Assembly: GCA_963728535.1 (NCBI GenBank)
Contig: CAVSKK010000001.1
Coordinates: 1,488,001 to 1,552,000 of the forward strand
DNA length: 64,000 bases
Source of the DNA: VAXT01 sp963728535
GTDB lineage: Bacteria; Actinomycetota; Thermoleophilia; Gaiellales; Gaiellaceae
Direction: 5' to 3'
In this document: positions 1 through 7,273 of the stretch, piece after piece
Layout of the letters: each line of letters begins with the position of its first letter
How positions within the stretch are numbered: the first letter of the stretch is position 1
Notes under the pieces: model-generated
What the model was told of the DNA's origin: nothing
The model's input: the letters and a program-made list of their open reading frames with translations, nothing else
Database searches by the model: none
Translations under genes and position numbers: made by a program

Positions 1-218
1 TGACGTTCACGATCAACGACGCGGTGTTTCGCTACGGCGCGTTCATCACGGACGTCATCCAGTTCGTGGCGGTCGCGGCGGCGGTGTTCTTCTTCGTCGT
101 GAAGCCGATGAGCGCGCTCCTCACACGGATGCGCGGCCCTGCCGAGGAGGGCATGCCTGACGAGGAACGGCGCCATCAGGAGCTCCTCAGCGCGCTCAGG
201 GAGGTCTCTTCGCGTTAG
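1..218 (+). CDS. mscL: Large-conductance mechanosensitive channel, C-terminal part
   Basis: The gene is cut by the left window edge; about 71 codons are visible, read in the frame that starts at base 3. MscL forms a homopentameric inner-membrane pore that opens under membrane tension and releases solutes on hypo-osmotic shock. The visible part has the conserved stretch INDAVFRYGAF, then the second transmembrane helix (DVIQFVAVAAAVFFFVVKP) and a short charged cytoplasmic tail rich in Glu and Arg, as in the family. It converges on truA with a 4-base overlap of the two 3' ends. The first transmembrane helix lies outside the window, so completeness cannot be judged. Confidence 0.85.
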   Translation, partial: TFTINDAVFRYGAFITDVIQFVAVAAAVFFFVVKPMSALLTRMRGPAEEGMPDEERRHQELLSALREVSSR

Positions 219-931
219 TACTCGACCCGCTCCAGGTAGAGCCCGCGAGCCGGGGCCGTTGTCCCGCCTTCCTCTCGCGGCGCCCCTTCGAGTAGTCGCG
301 CCAGATCGGCGGGCGACCGCTCGAGCATCGTGCCGACGAGGGTTCGCACCATGTGGCGCAGGAAGCTGTTCGCCGTGATCTCGAGCTCGACGGCATCGCC
401 TCGCTCGAACCAGGCGGCCTCGCGAATCTCGCGCGTGAAGGTCTCATGCCCGGTGACGGTCTTCGTGAACGCGCGGAAGTCGTGCTCTCCGATCAGGATG
501 TCGGCGGAGGCGGCCAGCGCGTCATAGTCGAGCGGGCGGGGATACCAGAAGCTCCGGTGGAGCTCGAACGGCGACGGCGTCTGCCGCCGCCAGATGCGGT
601 AGCGGTAGCTCCTCGCGCGTGCCGAGTGCCTTGCATGGAAGTCCGGGGGCGCTTCTTCGGCCGAGATCACCGAGACGTCCGCGGGCAGCGCAGTGTTCAG
701 CGCCTTCGCCGCACTCTCGACCGGAGGCCCGCCCTCGACGTCGACGCTCGCGCACTGGCCGAGCGCATGCACCCCCGTGTCCGTTCTCCCCGCGACCGCA
801 AGCTTCTCGTACGAGGAGAAGACCGAGTAGAGCGCCTCTCGCAAGACGCTTTCGACCGTGCGTAGTCCCGGCTGGGCAGCCCAGCCCCGGAACCCGGTCC
901 CGTCGTATTCGATCGTCAGCCTGAGGCGCAT
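215..931 (-). CDS. truA: tRNA pseudouridine(38-40) synthase TruA
   Basis: TruA isomerises uridines 38, 39 and 40 in the anticodon arm of many tRNAs. The 238-residue length is slightly short for the family but complete. The catalytic motif AGRTDTGVHALGQ places the nucleophilic Asp near residue 51, and the N-terminal start RLRLTIEYDGTGFRGW is typical. truA often follows rplQ at the end of the alpha operon; here the same order is kept, but a sigma/anti-sigma pair and a plus-strand gene separate the two. Only 21 bases separate its ATG from the GTG of the divergent gene at 953. Confidence 0.95.
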   Translation of the reverse strand: MRLRLTIEYDGTGFRGWAAQPGLRTVESVLREALYSVFSSYEKLAVAGRTDTGVHALGQCASVDVEGGPPVESAAKALNTALPADVSVISAEEAPPDFHARHSARARSYRYRIWRRQTPSPFELHRSFWYPRPLDYDALAASADILIGEHDFRAFTKTVTGHETFTREIREAAWFERGDAVELEITANSFLRHMVRTLVGTMLERSPADLARLLEGAPREEGGTTAPARGLYLERVEY

Positions 932-952
932 GGCCGCATATCATCCCGTTCC

Positions 953-1574
953 GTGTACAACGACGAATGGCGCGTGGAGATCGACCTCGACGACGAGGAG
1001 CACGGGCTCGGGCTCGGGGAGCGGCTGCGCGCGCACGATCTCGACGACGAAGCCCGCAAGCGGCTGGGCGGCCGGGTCGTCGTCACCAGGGACGGCCCAC
1101 GGGTCTTCCTCTACGCGGGCCAGCGAGCAAGAAGCGCGCGAGGCCGAGCGGGTGGCGCGGGAGCTCGTCGCCGCTGAAAACCTGACGGCCGACATCGCCG
1201 TCACACGCTGGCACCCGGTGGAGGAGGCCTGGAAGGACGCGTCGATTCCGCTTCCCCAGACACCTGAAGGAGAGCGCGAGGAGCTCCGGATGCATGAAGC
1301 AGAGGCCGAGCGGGAGGGCGCCTACGAATGGCTCGTCAAGCTCGACCTCCCGAGCCGTGCCGAGGCGGCTCAGCTTCAGGAACGGCTGGCCGGCGAGGGC
1401 CTCCGCGTGCACCGCCGCTGGCGCTACGTGACCATCGACGTGGTCACCGAGGAGCAGGCGAACGAGCTCGGAAGCAGGCTGCGCGGAGAGCTCTCGGACG
1501 AGATCGAGATCTGGATCGAGCCGAGCCGGGACGTTCCGAACCCGACGTTCGTGCTGCTCGAGTCCCGCCTCTAG
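953..1574 (+). CDS. Conserved hypothetical protein, interrupted by a one-base frameshift
   Basis: No function is recognised. Two frames must be joined to read one coherent, acidic protein of about 206 residues. The first part starts at GTG 953 and runs to GPRVFLYA; the second continues in another frame as ASEQEAREAERVARELVAAE and ends with TFVLLESRL. Removing one G from the GGG at 1117-1119 makes the frames continuous (VFLYAASEQEAREAE). The second part contains the run TRWHPVEEAW. The gene is divergent from truA and ends in a 4-base convergent overlap with the anti-sigma-like gene. A sequencing error or a recent inactivating mutation would look the same. Confidence 0.6.
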
Positions 1575-2278
1575 CGCGTCCCGGCGAGCAGGATCGCCGT
1601 CCTGCTGCCCCCGTCGAACGAGACCTGGGCGCACGGCCGGTCATCCGTGAAGCCCTCGCCCGCGGTGTTCACGCTCCAGCCCTCGTAGCCATGCGCTGCG
1701 AGCTCCTCGAAGACGATTGCGCGCGCTCGCTCCTCACCGACGCAGGGCCCAGACCGCCTGGACGAGCCCGACGCGGGACTTCCGAGCCGCGCATAGATCG
1801 CGTCGCGCATCCGGACGAATCGCCTGCTCTCGGCCTCGCCCTCGGCGCTCAGCACGGCCAGTCCCATCTGCTCGCAAGTCTCGTCGCCCGCGCTCGGGAA
1901 GACACCCACGGGGCCGGTGCTCAGCACACAGGCCGCGAAGTGCGCAGGCACGGGCTCGCCGACCACTCCCTGCTGCCACAGATCTCGGCACTGGGCGACG
2001 GGGCTCCGTCCGTCCGGGCTGACGACCGTGACGTTGCCGTCGAGACTCGCCCGGTCGTAGCAGCCGATGCTCTCGAGGTGAGTCGGCTCGGTGCGAAGCA
2101 GCGTGTACGCGGTAAAGCCCGTCGCGGCCGTCAGCAAGATTGCGACCGCGGGCACCAGCGAGAGAGCGAGCCGTCGGCGCCGGCGAGTCGTCGTCAGCTC
2201 GCGAACGAGGTGATTCGCCCTGCGCTCACGCTGTCCGGGTGGGAAGTCGCGCTCGTTTGGGATCTCGAAGTCGTTCAT
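1571..2278 (-). CDS. Putative membrane-anchored anti-sigma-like protein
   Basis: The 235-residue protein has a basic, cytoplasmic N-terminus of about 37 residues (HLVRELTTTRRRRRLAL), one transmembrane helix at about residues 38-60, and an extracytoplasmic part with several Cys residues. Its ATG overlaps the stop of the ECF sigma gene by 4 bases, so the two are translationally coupled. This size, topology and position are typical of proteins that hold an ECF sigma factor at the membrane. No zinc anti-sigma motif (HxxxCxxC) is present, so the anti-sigma role is an inference from context only. Confidence 0.55.
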   Translation of the reverse strand: MNDFEIPNERDFPPGQRERRANHLVRELTTTRRRRRLALSLVPAVAILLTAATGFTAYTLLRTEPTHLESIGCYDRASLDGNVTVVSPDGRSPVAQCRDLWQQGVVGEPVPAHFAACVLSTGPVGVFPSAGDETCEQMGLAVLSAEGEAESRRFVRMRDAIYARLGSPASGSSRRSGPCVGEERARAIVFEELAAHGYEGWSVNTAGEGFTDDRPCAQVSFDGGSRTAILLAGTR

Positions 2279-2844
2279 TCGGCGAATGCCTCCTTTGGGA
2301 GCGAAGTGTCGGACTCGTCCCGGAGCCGGCGGCGCGCGCGGGAGAGGCGTGAGCGCACGGTTCCAACGGGCAGGTCGAGCGCAACGGCAGCTTCCTCGTA
2401 GCTGAGCTCCGACCAGACACAGAGCGCCAGCACGTCCTGGTCGCGCTTCGGCAAGAGCCGCAGAGCGTCCAGGACGCGGCGCATCTGCCGCTCGTCGTCG
2501 ATCCGCTCGACCGCCTCGTCGGCGAAATCACCCTCGTGTTCGACGGGCAGGCGAGCGAGGGCCGAGCGGTAACGACGAAGCGACCGGCTGCGGTTGCGCA
2601 GGACGTTCGTCGCCACTCCGTAGAGCCACGGCAGCAGCGTGTCGCCGTGGATCCGGACTTGGTTCCGCTTCCGCCACGCCTCGAGGAAGACGATCGAGGT
2701 GAGATCCTCGGCCGCCGACCAGTCCGCAGTCCGCCTGAAGCAGTAGTTGTAGACGGCTCGCCCGTGCCGCTCGAAGAGCAGGCCGAACACGGCGGGATCG
2801 GCGTGCCGCAGAAGTTGACGATCCGTCTCCATCACCCGGTTCAT
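2275..2844 (-). CDS. ECF-type RNA polymerase sigma factor
   Basis: This 189-residue protein has the two conserved parts of ECF sigma factors. Region 2 (FGLLFERHGRAVYNYCFRR and the DLTSIVFLEAWRKR helix) binds core polymerase and the -10 element. Region 4 (LLPKRDQDVLALCVWSELSY, then EEAAVALDLPVGTVRSRLSR) is a helix-turn-helix for the -35 element. Region 3 is missing, as expected for the group. The gene overlaps the downstream anti-sigma-like gene by 4 bases. No strong Shine-Dalgarno sequence precedes the ATG at 2844; an in-frame ATG four codons later is an alternative start. The stress signal it answers cannot be read from the sequence. Confidence 0.9.
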   Translation of the reverse strand: MNRVMETDRQLLRHADPAVFGLLFERHGRAVYNYCFRRTADWSAAEDLTSIVFLEAWRKRNQVRIHGDTLLPWLYGVATNVLRNRSRSLRRYRSALARLPVEHEGDFADEAVERIDDERQMRRVLDALRLLPKRDQDVLALCVWSELSYEEAAVALDLPVGTVRSRLSRARRRLRDESDTSLPKEAFAE

Positions 2845-2880
2845 GTCCGCAGCAGGGACCGGGTTCCCGTCGACGAGCAG

Positions 2881-3324
2881 TTAGCTCGTGACGCCCGGAA
2901 CGCCTGACTCGGCTTCGATCTCCTCGGGCTCGCGCTCACGCACGACCTTCGCCTTCGGCGCCGGCGGCACGTAGTCGACGAGCTCGAGGTAGACCATCTC
3001 GGCCGCGTCGCCGTAACGGGGACCGAGCTTGACGATCCGCGAGTAGCCGCCGGGCCGGTCGGTGAAGCGTGGGGCGACCTCGGAGAAGAGCATCGTGACG
3101 ACGTCGTTCGAGTGCAGGTAAGCAAGTGCCTGCCGCCGCGCGTGAAGATCGCCGCGCCGGCCGAGGGTGATCATCTGCTCCGCGATCGGCCTGACCGCCT
3201 TGGCCTTCGCCAGGGTCGTCTTGATCCGCCCGTGCTCGATCAGCGCGCCCGCAAGGTTCGAGTAGAGCGCCTTGCGGTGGGCTGAGGTGCGGCCGAGCTT
3301 CTTGCCTTTGCGGTGGTGCCTCAC
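2881..3324 (-). CDS. rplQ: 50S ribosomal protein L17
   Basis: L17 binds 23S rRNA near the exit tunnel. The N-terminus MRHHRKGKKLGRTSAHRKAL is diagnostic. The 147-residue protein has the family core (about 115 residues) plus a charged C-terminal extension ending in a Glu-rich stretch. It lies 7 bases downstream of rpoA and is the last ribosomal protein gene of the alpha operon, before the sigma factor gene. Confidence 0.96.
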   Translation of the reverse strand: MRHHRKGKKLGRTSAHRKALYSNLAGALIEHGRIKTTLAKAKAVRPIAEQMITLGRRGDLHARRQALAYLHSNDVVTMLFSEVAPRFTDRPGGYSRIVKLGPRYGDAAEMVYLELVDYVPPAPKAKVVREREPEEIEAESGVPGVTS

Positions 3325-3331
3325 GGCTCGC

Positions 3332-4300
3332 CTACTCGTCGCCGCGGAGATTCAGGCCGTGAGTGGCCAGCGTCTCCTTGACCTCTTCGATCGACTTCTT
3401 CCCGAAGTTCGGGATCGCGGCCAGCTCGTTCTCGCTCTTGACGACGAGGTCGCCGATCGTCTCGATCCCGACCCGCTTCAGGCAGTTGTACGAGCGAACG
3501 CCGAGCTCGAGCTCCTCGATCGGGAAGTTCTCCATCCCGTGCGCGAGCGGCGCTTCAGCCGGAAGCGCCTCCGCAGCGACCTCGCCGAAGCCCTCGATCT
3601 TGTCGATGTCGGTGAAGATCGCAAGCTGCCGGATCAGGATCTCCGCCGCCTGGCCGATCGCCTCGCGCGGATCGACCGAGCCGTCGGTCGTGACCTCGAG
3701 GTTGAGCTTGTCGTAGTCAGTCCGCTGGCCGACACGGGCCGCCTCGATGTCGTACGAGACGCGCCGCACCGGCGAGAAGATCGAGTCGATCGGAATGACG
3801 CCGATCGTGTGCTCGGGACCGCGGTTCATCTCGCCCGGCACGTATCCGCGTCCACGCCCGATCGTCATCGTCAGCTCGAGCCGGCCCTTGTCCGACAGGG
3901 TCGCGATCTGGAGATCGGGATTGAGGATCTCGAGGTCGGCGGGTGCTTCGATGTCGCCCGCCGTGACCTTGCCGGGGCCCCGCTTGTTCAGGCGAACCTC
4001 GATCTCTGGCGACTCGCCGTGGAGCCGGCAGATCATGTTCTTCAGAGCCAGGATGATGTCGGTCACGTCTTCCTTCACGCCTGGCAGGGTCGTGAACTCG
4101 TGCGCGACGCCCTCGAGCTTGACCGAGGTGACGGCGGCGCCCTCCAGCGAGGAGAGCAGCACGCGGCGCAGCGAGTTGCCGAACGTGTAGCCGAAGCCGC
4201 GGTCGAGCGGCTCGATCGTGAACCGGCCGCGCTGCTCGTCCACTTCCTCGTGGACGATTCGCGGCACCTGGAAGTCCATCAAAGTCGTTCTCGTTGCCAT
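3332..4300 (-). CDS. rpoA: DNA-directed RNA polymerase subunit alpha
   Basis: Alpha dimerises to nucleate assembly of core polymerase, and its C-terminal domain contacts UP elements and activators. The N-terminal assembly domain (GFGYTFGNSLRRVLLSSLEG) and the helix-hairpin-helix C-terminal domain (YNCLKRVGIETIGDLV, then IPNFGKKSIEEVKETL) are both present in 322 residues. The start was set at ATG 4300 (MATRTTLMDF), because AAAGGA lies 5 bases upstream. An in-frame start 11 codons earlier has no such site. The gene sits between rpsD and rplQ as in the classical alpha operon. Confidence 0.97.
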   Translation of the reverse strand: MATRTTLMDFQVPRIVHEEVDEQRGRFTIEPLDRGFGYTFGNSLRRVLLSSLEGAAVTSVKLEGVAHEFTTLPGVKEDVTDIILALKNMICRLHGESPEIEVRLNKRGPGKVTAGDIEAPADLEILNPDLQIATLSDKGRLELTMTIGRGRGYVPGEMNRGPEHTIGVIPIDSIFSPVRRVSYDIEAARVGQRTDYDKLNLEVTTDGSVDPREAIGQAAEILIRQLAIFTDIDKIEGFGEVAAEALPAEAPLAHGMENFPIEELELGVRSYNCLKRVGIETIGDLVVKSENELAAIPNFGKKSIEEVKETLATHGLNLRGDE

Positions 4301-4310
4301 GCGTTCCTTT

Positions 4311-4931
4311 CTACTTCGAGTAGAGCTCGACAATCAGTGATTCCTGGACCGGAGTGTCGATCTCCGATCGCTCGGGAAGCTTGAGGATCTTCCCGGTGAG
4401 CGCTTCGTGGTCGGCCTGGAGCCAGGGCGCGACGGACGCAGTGAGGTCGGTGGCGTCGCGGATCACCTGCTCGGCCGAGCTGCCGGGCGCCATCGTGATG
4501 ATGGTGTCCGGGCGAACCTGGTAGCTGGGGATGTTCACGCGCCGGCCGTTGACGTGGAAGTGGCCGTGGCGGACGAGCTGGCGGGCCTGAGCCCGTGAGG
4601 CGGCGAAGCCGAGCCGGTAGACGACGTTGTCGAGCCGCGTCTCGAGCATGCGCAGGAGCTCCTCACCGGTGATCCCCGAGCCCTTCGCGGCCTTCGCGTA
4701 GTAGGTGCGGAACTGCTTCTCGAGCAGGCCGTAGAACCGGCGCGCCTTCTGCTTCTCGCGCAGCTGAAGCAGGTACTCGGACTGCTTGATACGTCCGCGC
4801 CCGTGCTCGCCCGGCGGGTAGCTGCGGCGCTCGATCGCGCACTTCTCGGTCAGGCAGCGCTCTCCCTTGAGGAAGAGCTTCATGCCCTCGCGGCGGCACT
4901 GCTTGCACTTCGGCGACCTGTCTCGTGCCAC
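4311..4931 (-). CDS. rpsD: 30S ribosomal protein S4, zinc-binding type
   Basis: S4 initiates assembly of the 30S body and in many bacteria also represses its own operon. The start is GTG 4931, overlapping the rpsK stop by one base (TAGTG), giving 206 residues beginning VARDRSPKCKQCRREGMKLF. Four Cys residues in the first 35 or so (CKQC, then CLTEKC) form the zinc site of the C+ type. The S4 RNA-binding domain follows (ETRLDNVVYRLGFAASRAQA, then LVRHGHFHVNGRRVNIPSY). The ATG-initiated longer frame extends into rpsK and is not real. Confidence 0.96.
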   Translation of the reverse strand: MARDRSPKCKQCRREGMKLFLKGERCLTEKCAIERRSYPPGEHGRGRIKQSEYLLQLREKQKARRFYGLLEKQFRTYYAKAAKGSGITGEELLRMLETRLDNVVYRLGFAASRAQARQLVRHGHFHVNGRRVNIPSYQVRPDTIITMAPGSSAEQVIRDATDLTASVAPWLQADHEALTGKILKLPERSEIDTPVQESLIVELYSK

Positions 4932-5335
4932 TACACGCGCCTCCGCTTCCTGGGCCGGACGCCGTTGTGCGCCTGTGGCGTCACGTCCTTGACGCCGAGG
5001 ATCTCGAGACCGGCCGCCTGGAGCGAGCGGATCGCCGTCTCGCGGCCCGAGCCCGGGCCCTTGACGAAGACCTCGACCTTCTGGAGGCCGTGCTCCATGC
5101 CCTTGCGCGCGCACGAGTCGGCGGTCACCTGCGCGGCGAACGGCGTCGACTTGCGAGAGCCCTTGAAGCCGGCCGAGCCCGCGGACTCCCAGACGATGAC
5201 GTTGCCCGAGGCGTCGGTGAGCGTGACGATCGTGTTGTTGAACGACGTCTTGATGTGCGCCTGGCCGATGGCGATGTTCTTCTTGACGCGGCGCCTGGTG
5301 CGACCACGCCCTGCTTGTCTGCGAGGGGGTGCCAT
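4931..5335 (-). CDS. rpsK: 30S ribosomal protein S11
   Basis: S11 lies on the 30S platform near the mRNA exit and the Shine-Dalgarno helix. The conserved motifs AHIKTSFNNTIVTLTDASGN and GSGRETAIRSLQAAG, and the basic tail ending RPRKRRRV, identify it; length 134 is normal. Its ATG overlaps the rpsM stop by one base (TAATG) and its stop overlaps the rpsD GTG by one base, so translation through the alpha operon is tightly coupled. Confidence 0.97.
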   Translation of the reverse strand: MAPPRRQAGRGRTRRRVKKNIAIGQAHIKTSFNNTIVTLTDASGNVIVWESAGSAGFKGSRKSTPFAAQVTADSCARKGMEHGLQKVEVFVKGPGSGRETAIRSLQAAGLEILGVKDVTPQAHNGVRPRKRRRV

Positions 5336-5718
5336 TAAGTCTTAGACGGCGCCTTCTTGCCGCGGCCCACGGTCTTCTTCGGGCCCTTGCGCGTGCGAGC
5401 ATTCGTCTTCGTGCGCTGGCCGTTCACCGGCAGGCCGCGGCGATGCCGCACCCCGCGGTAGGCGCCGATCTCGCCGAGGCGCTTGATCGCCTGCGAGCGC
5501 TCGCGGCGGAGGTCGCCCTCGACCTGCAGGTTCGTGTCGATGTAGTCGCGCAGCTTCGTGATCTCCCCGTCGGTGAGGTCGCTGACCTTCGTGTCGAGGG
5601 AGAGCCCGAGGGACGAGGAGATCTCACGCGACCTCGAGCGGCCGATGCCGAAGATGTAGGTGAGCGCGACCTCGATGCGCTTCTCGCGCGGGAGGTTTAC
5701 GCCTGCAATTCGTGCCAT
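5335..5718 (-). CDS. rpsM: 30S ribosomal protein S13
   Basis: S13 sits in the head of the small subunit and contacts the P-site tRNA and the large subunit. The start is ATG 5718 (MARIAGVNLPREKRIEVALT), giving 127 residues; the longer frame upstream would run into rpmJ. The helix-hairpin-helix part (TYIFGIGRSRSREI) and the basic tail (RGLPVNGQRTKTNARTRKG) are both present. The start codon overlaps the rpmJ stop by one base. Confidence 0.97.
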   Translation of the reverse strand: MARIAGVNLPREKRIEVALTYIFGIGRSRSREISSSLGLSLDTKVSDLTDGEITKLRDYIDTNLQVEGDLRRERSQAIKRLGEIGAYRGVRHRRGLPVNGQRTKTNARTRKGPKKTVGRGKKAPSKT

Positions 5719-5831
5719 TAGCCCTGCCTCTGCTTGTGTCTGGGATTCGTGCAGATGACCATGGTCCGGCCGTTCCGCCGGATCACGCGGCACCGCTCAC
5801 ACATCGGCTTGACTGACGCTCGAACCTTCAC
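5718..5831 (-). CDS. rpmJ: 50S ribosomal protein L36, zinc type
   Basis: This 37-residue gene starts at GTG 5831 (VKVRASVKPMCERCRVIRR) and ends in TAA at 5718, sharing one base with the rpsM ATG. The C-x2-C...C-x4-H zinc ribbon (CERC, then CTNPRH) shows the zinc-dependent form of L36, which binds 23S rRNA near the GTPase-associated centre. It heads the alpha operon directly after the adk-map part. The gene normally found just upstream, infA, is absent. Confidence 0.95.
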   Translation of the reverse strand: MKVRASVKPMCERCRVIRRNGRTMVICTNPRHKQRQG

Positions 5832-5848
5832 CTTGCTCCTCGCACGAG

Positions 5849-5870
5849 AACCGCGCCCTTGAGCGCGGTT
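5849..5870 (-). terminator. Hairpin between map and rpmJ
   Basis: A perfect 8-bp inverted repeat (AACCGCGC / GCGCGGTT with a 6-base loop) lies in the 83-base gap between map and rpmJ. There is no T-run after it on the minus strand, so a classical intrinsic terminator is doubtful. It could be an RNA stability or attenuation element in the leader of the alpha operon. It occupies the place where infA is expected. Confidence 0.4.
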
Positions 5871-5914
5871 GTAGGGACATAGAGACACGCACAGCGAAGC
5901 TGCGCGGTGAAAAA

Positions 5915-6691
5915 CTATGGTAGCAAAAGGGCTCCCGCCCGATTCTTGTCGGTTGTCAGGATGCGGGGCTCCTCGTCGGTGATCGCGACCGTGTGCTCGA
6001 AATGGGCCGAAAGCGACCCGTCGACTGTCGAGATCGACCAGTCGTCGTCGTGCAGGTAGATGTCGTGCCCACCGGCGTTGATCATCGGCTCGATCGCGAA
6101 AGTCATTCCCGAAGCAAGCTCGGGCCCGCGACCCGGAGCTCCGTAGTTCGGGATCTGCGGGTCCTCGTGCATCGCCCGGCCGATGCCGTGACCGACGAGG
6201 CTGCGCACGACGGAGAAGCCTGACTCTTCAGTCGTCATCTGGATCGCATGCGAGACGTCGGACAGGCGGTTACCGGGCCGGCATTGCGCGATCCCCGCCG
6301 CGAGCGCTGCCTGACAGGCGTCGAGCAGCCGCTCGGCCCCGACCGAGACCTCTCCGACCGGGAACGTGAAGGCCGAGTCGGCCACGAACCCGTCGAGCGA
6401 GACGCCCACGTCCACGGACAGGATGTCGCCGTCGGCGAGCGTGCGCCCGCTGGGGATCCCGTGCACCACCATCTCGTTCGGGGACGTGCAGATGGAGGCG
6501 GGGTAGCCGCGGTAGCCCTTGAAGGACGACGTGCCGCCCTGCGCGCGAATGAACTCGTCGGCCAGCTCGTCGAGCTCCGCCGTCGTCACGCCCGGCCGCG
6601 CGTGCTCGCCAACGAGCGCGAGCGTGTCGGCGACCACGCTGCCGGCCTTGGCCATCGTCTCGATCTCGGCAGGGGACTTGCGAATGATCAT
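5915..6691 (-). CDS. map: Methionine aminopeptidase, type I
   Basis: MAP removes the initiator methionine from nascent proteins. The 258-residue protein has the pita-bread fold signatures with the metal ligands: Asp in SVDVGVSLDGFVADSAFTF, His in GHGIGRAMHEDPQIPNYG, and Glu in FAIEPM and HFEHTVAIT. It overlaps adk by 4 bases and belongs to the secY-adk-map unit at the end of the spc operon. The base run TGCTACCAT over its last codons resembles an extended -10 element that could serve rpmJ and the genes after it. Confidence 0.96.
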   Translation of the reverse strand: MIIRKSPAEIETMAKAGSVVADTLALVGEHARPGVTTAELDELADEFIRAQGGTSSFKGYRGYPASICTSPNEMVVHGIPSGRTLADGDILSVDVGVSLDGFVADSAFTFPVGEVSVGAERLLDACQAALAAGIAQCRPGNRLSDVSHAIQMTTEESGFSVVRSLVGHGIGRAMHEDPQIPNYGAPGRGPELASGMTFAIEPMINAGGHDIYLHDDDWSISTVDGSLSAHFEHTVAITDEEPRILTTDKNRAGALLLP

Positions 6692-7272
6692 GAGGCTACC
6701 TGCACCTGGTCGAGGGCCTCCTGGAGCTCGGAAAAGACCTCGTCCTCCGGCCGGTTGCCGTGGATCCCGACGAGATTGCCGAGCATCCGGTAGTGGGCGA
6801 CCAGCGGCTTGGTCTCCCGATGGTAGAGCTCGAGCCGCTTCTCGATTGCCTCGGGCGTGTCGTCGGCCCGCCCTTCCTGCTCGGCGCGCCGATGCAGGCG
6901 CTCGAGAGCCACGTCGTCCGGGACCTGCAGCTCGAACACGATCGAGAGTGGCCGGCCGATCTCGGCCAGCATCGAGTCGAGCGCCTCCGCCTGCGTCATC
7001 GTGCGCGGGAAGCCGTCGAGGACAAACCCGTTCTCCGCATCCTCGGATTGGAGCCGCTCGCGGATCAGGTCGATCATCAGGTCGTCGGGCACGAGCTCTC
7101 CGCGCTCGAGGATCGGCTGCACGCGCTGTCCGAGCTCCGTCCTTTCGGCGATCGCGTGGCGAAGGATGTCGCCGGTCGCGATGTGCGCGAGCCCGTACTC
7201 GGAAGCGATGCGCTTGGCCTGCGTCCCCTTGCCAGCCCCTTGGACGCCCAGCAAAAGAACGTCTAGTGGCAC
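6688..7272 (-). CDS. adk: Adenylate kinase, short-lid form
   Basis: Adk interconverts ATP + AMP and 2 ADP. The 194-residue protein has the P-loop GVQGAGKGTQ, the AMP-binding part (HIATGDILRHAI), and the motif DGFPRTMTQAEALD. The lid is the short type, without the zinc/LID insertion. The P-loop is unusual in having Gln where the family nearly always has Pro (GxPGxGKGT), so this residue is worth checking. It lies 1 base after secY and overlaps map by 4 bases. Confidence 0.94.
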   Translation of the reverse strand: MPLDVLLLGVQGAGKGTQAKRIASEYGLAHIATGDILRHAIAERTELGQRVQPILERGELVPDDLMIDLIRERLQSEDAENGFVLDGFPRTMTQAEALDSMLAEIGRPLSIVFELQVPDDVALERLHRRAEQEGRADDTPEAIEKRLELYHRETKPLVAHYRMLGNLVGIHGNRPEDEVFSELQEALDQVQVAS

Positions 7273-7273
7273 G

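Noticed and set aside
4301..4333. Upstream start for rpoA (MSSSTRSRKERMATRT)
   Set aside because: The ATG at 4300 has AAAGGA 5 bases upstream and gives the canonical alpha N-terminus.
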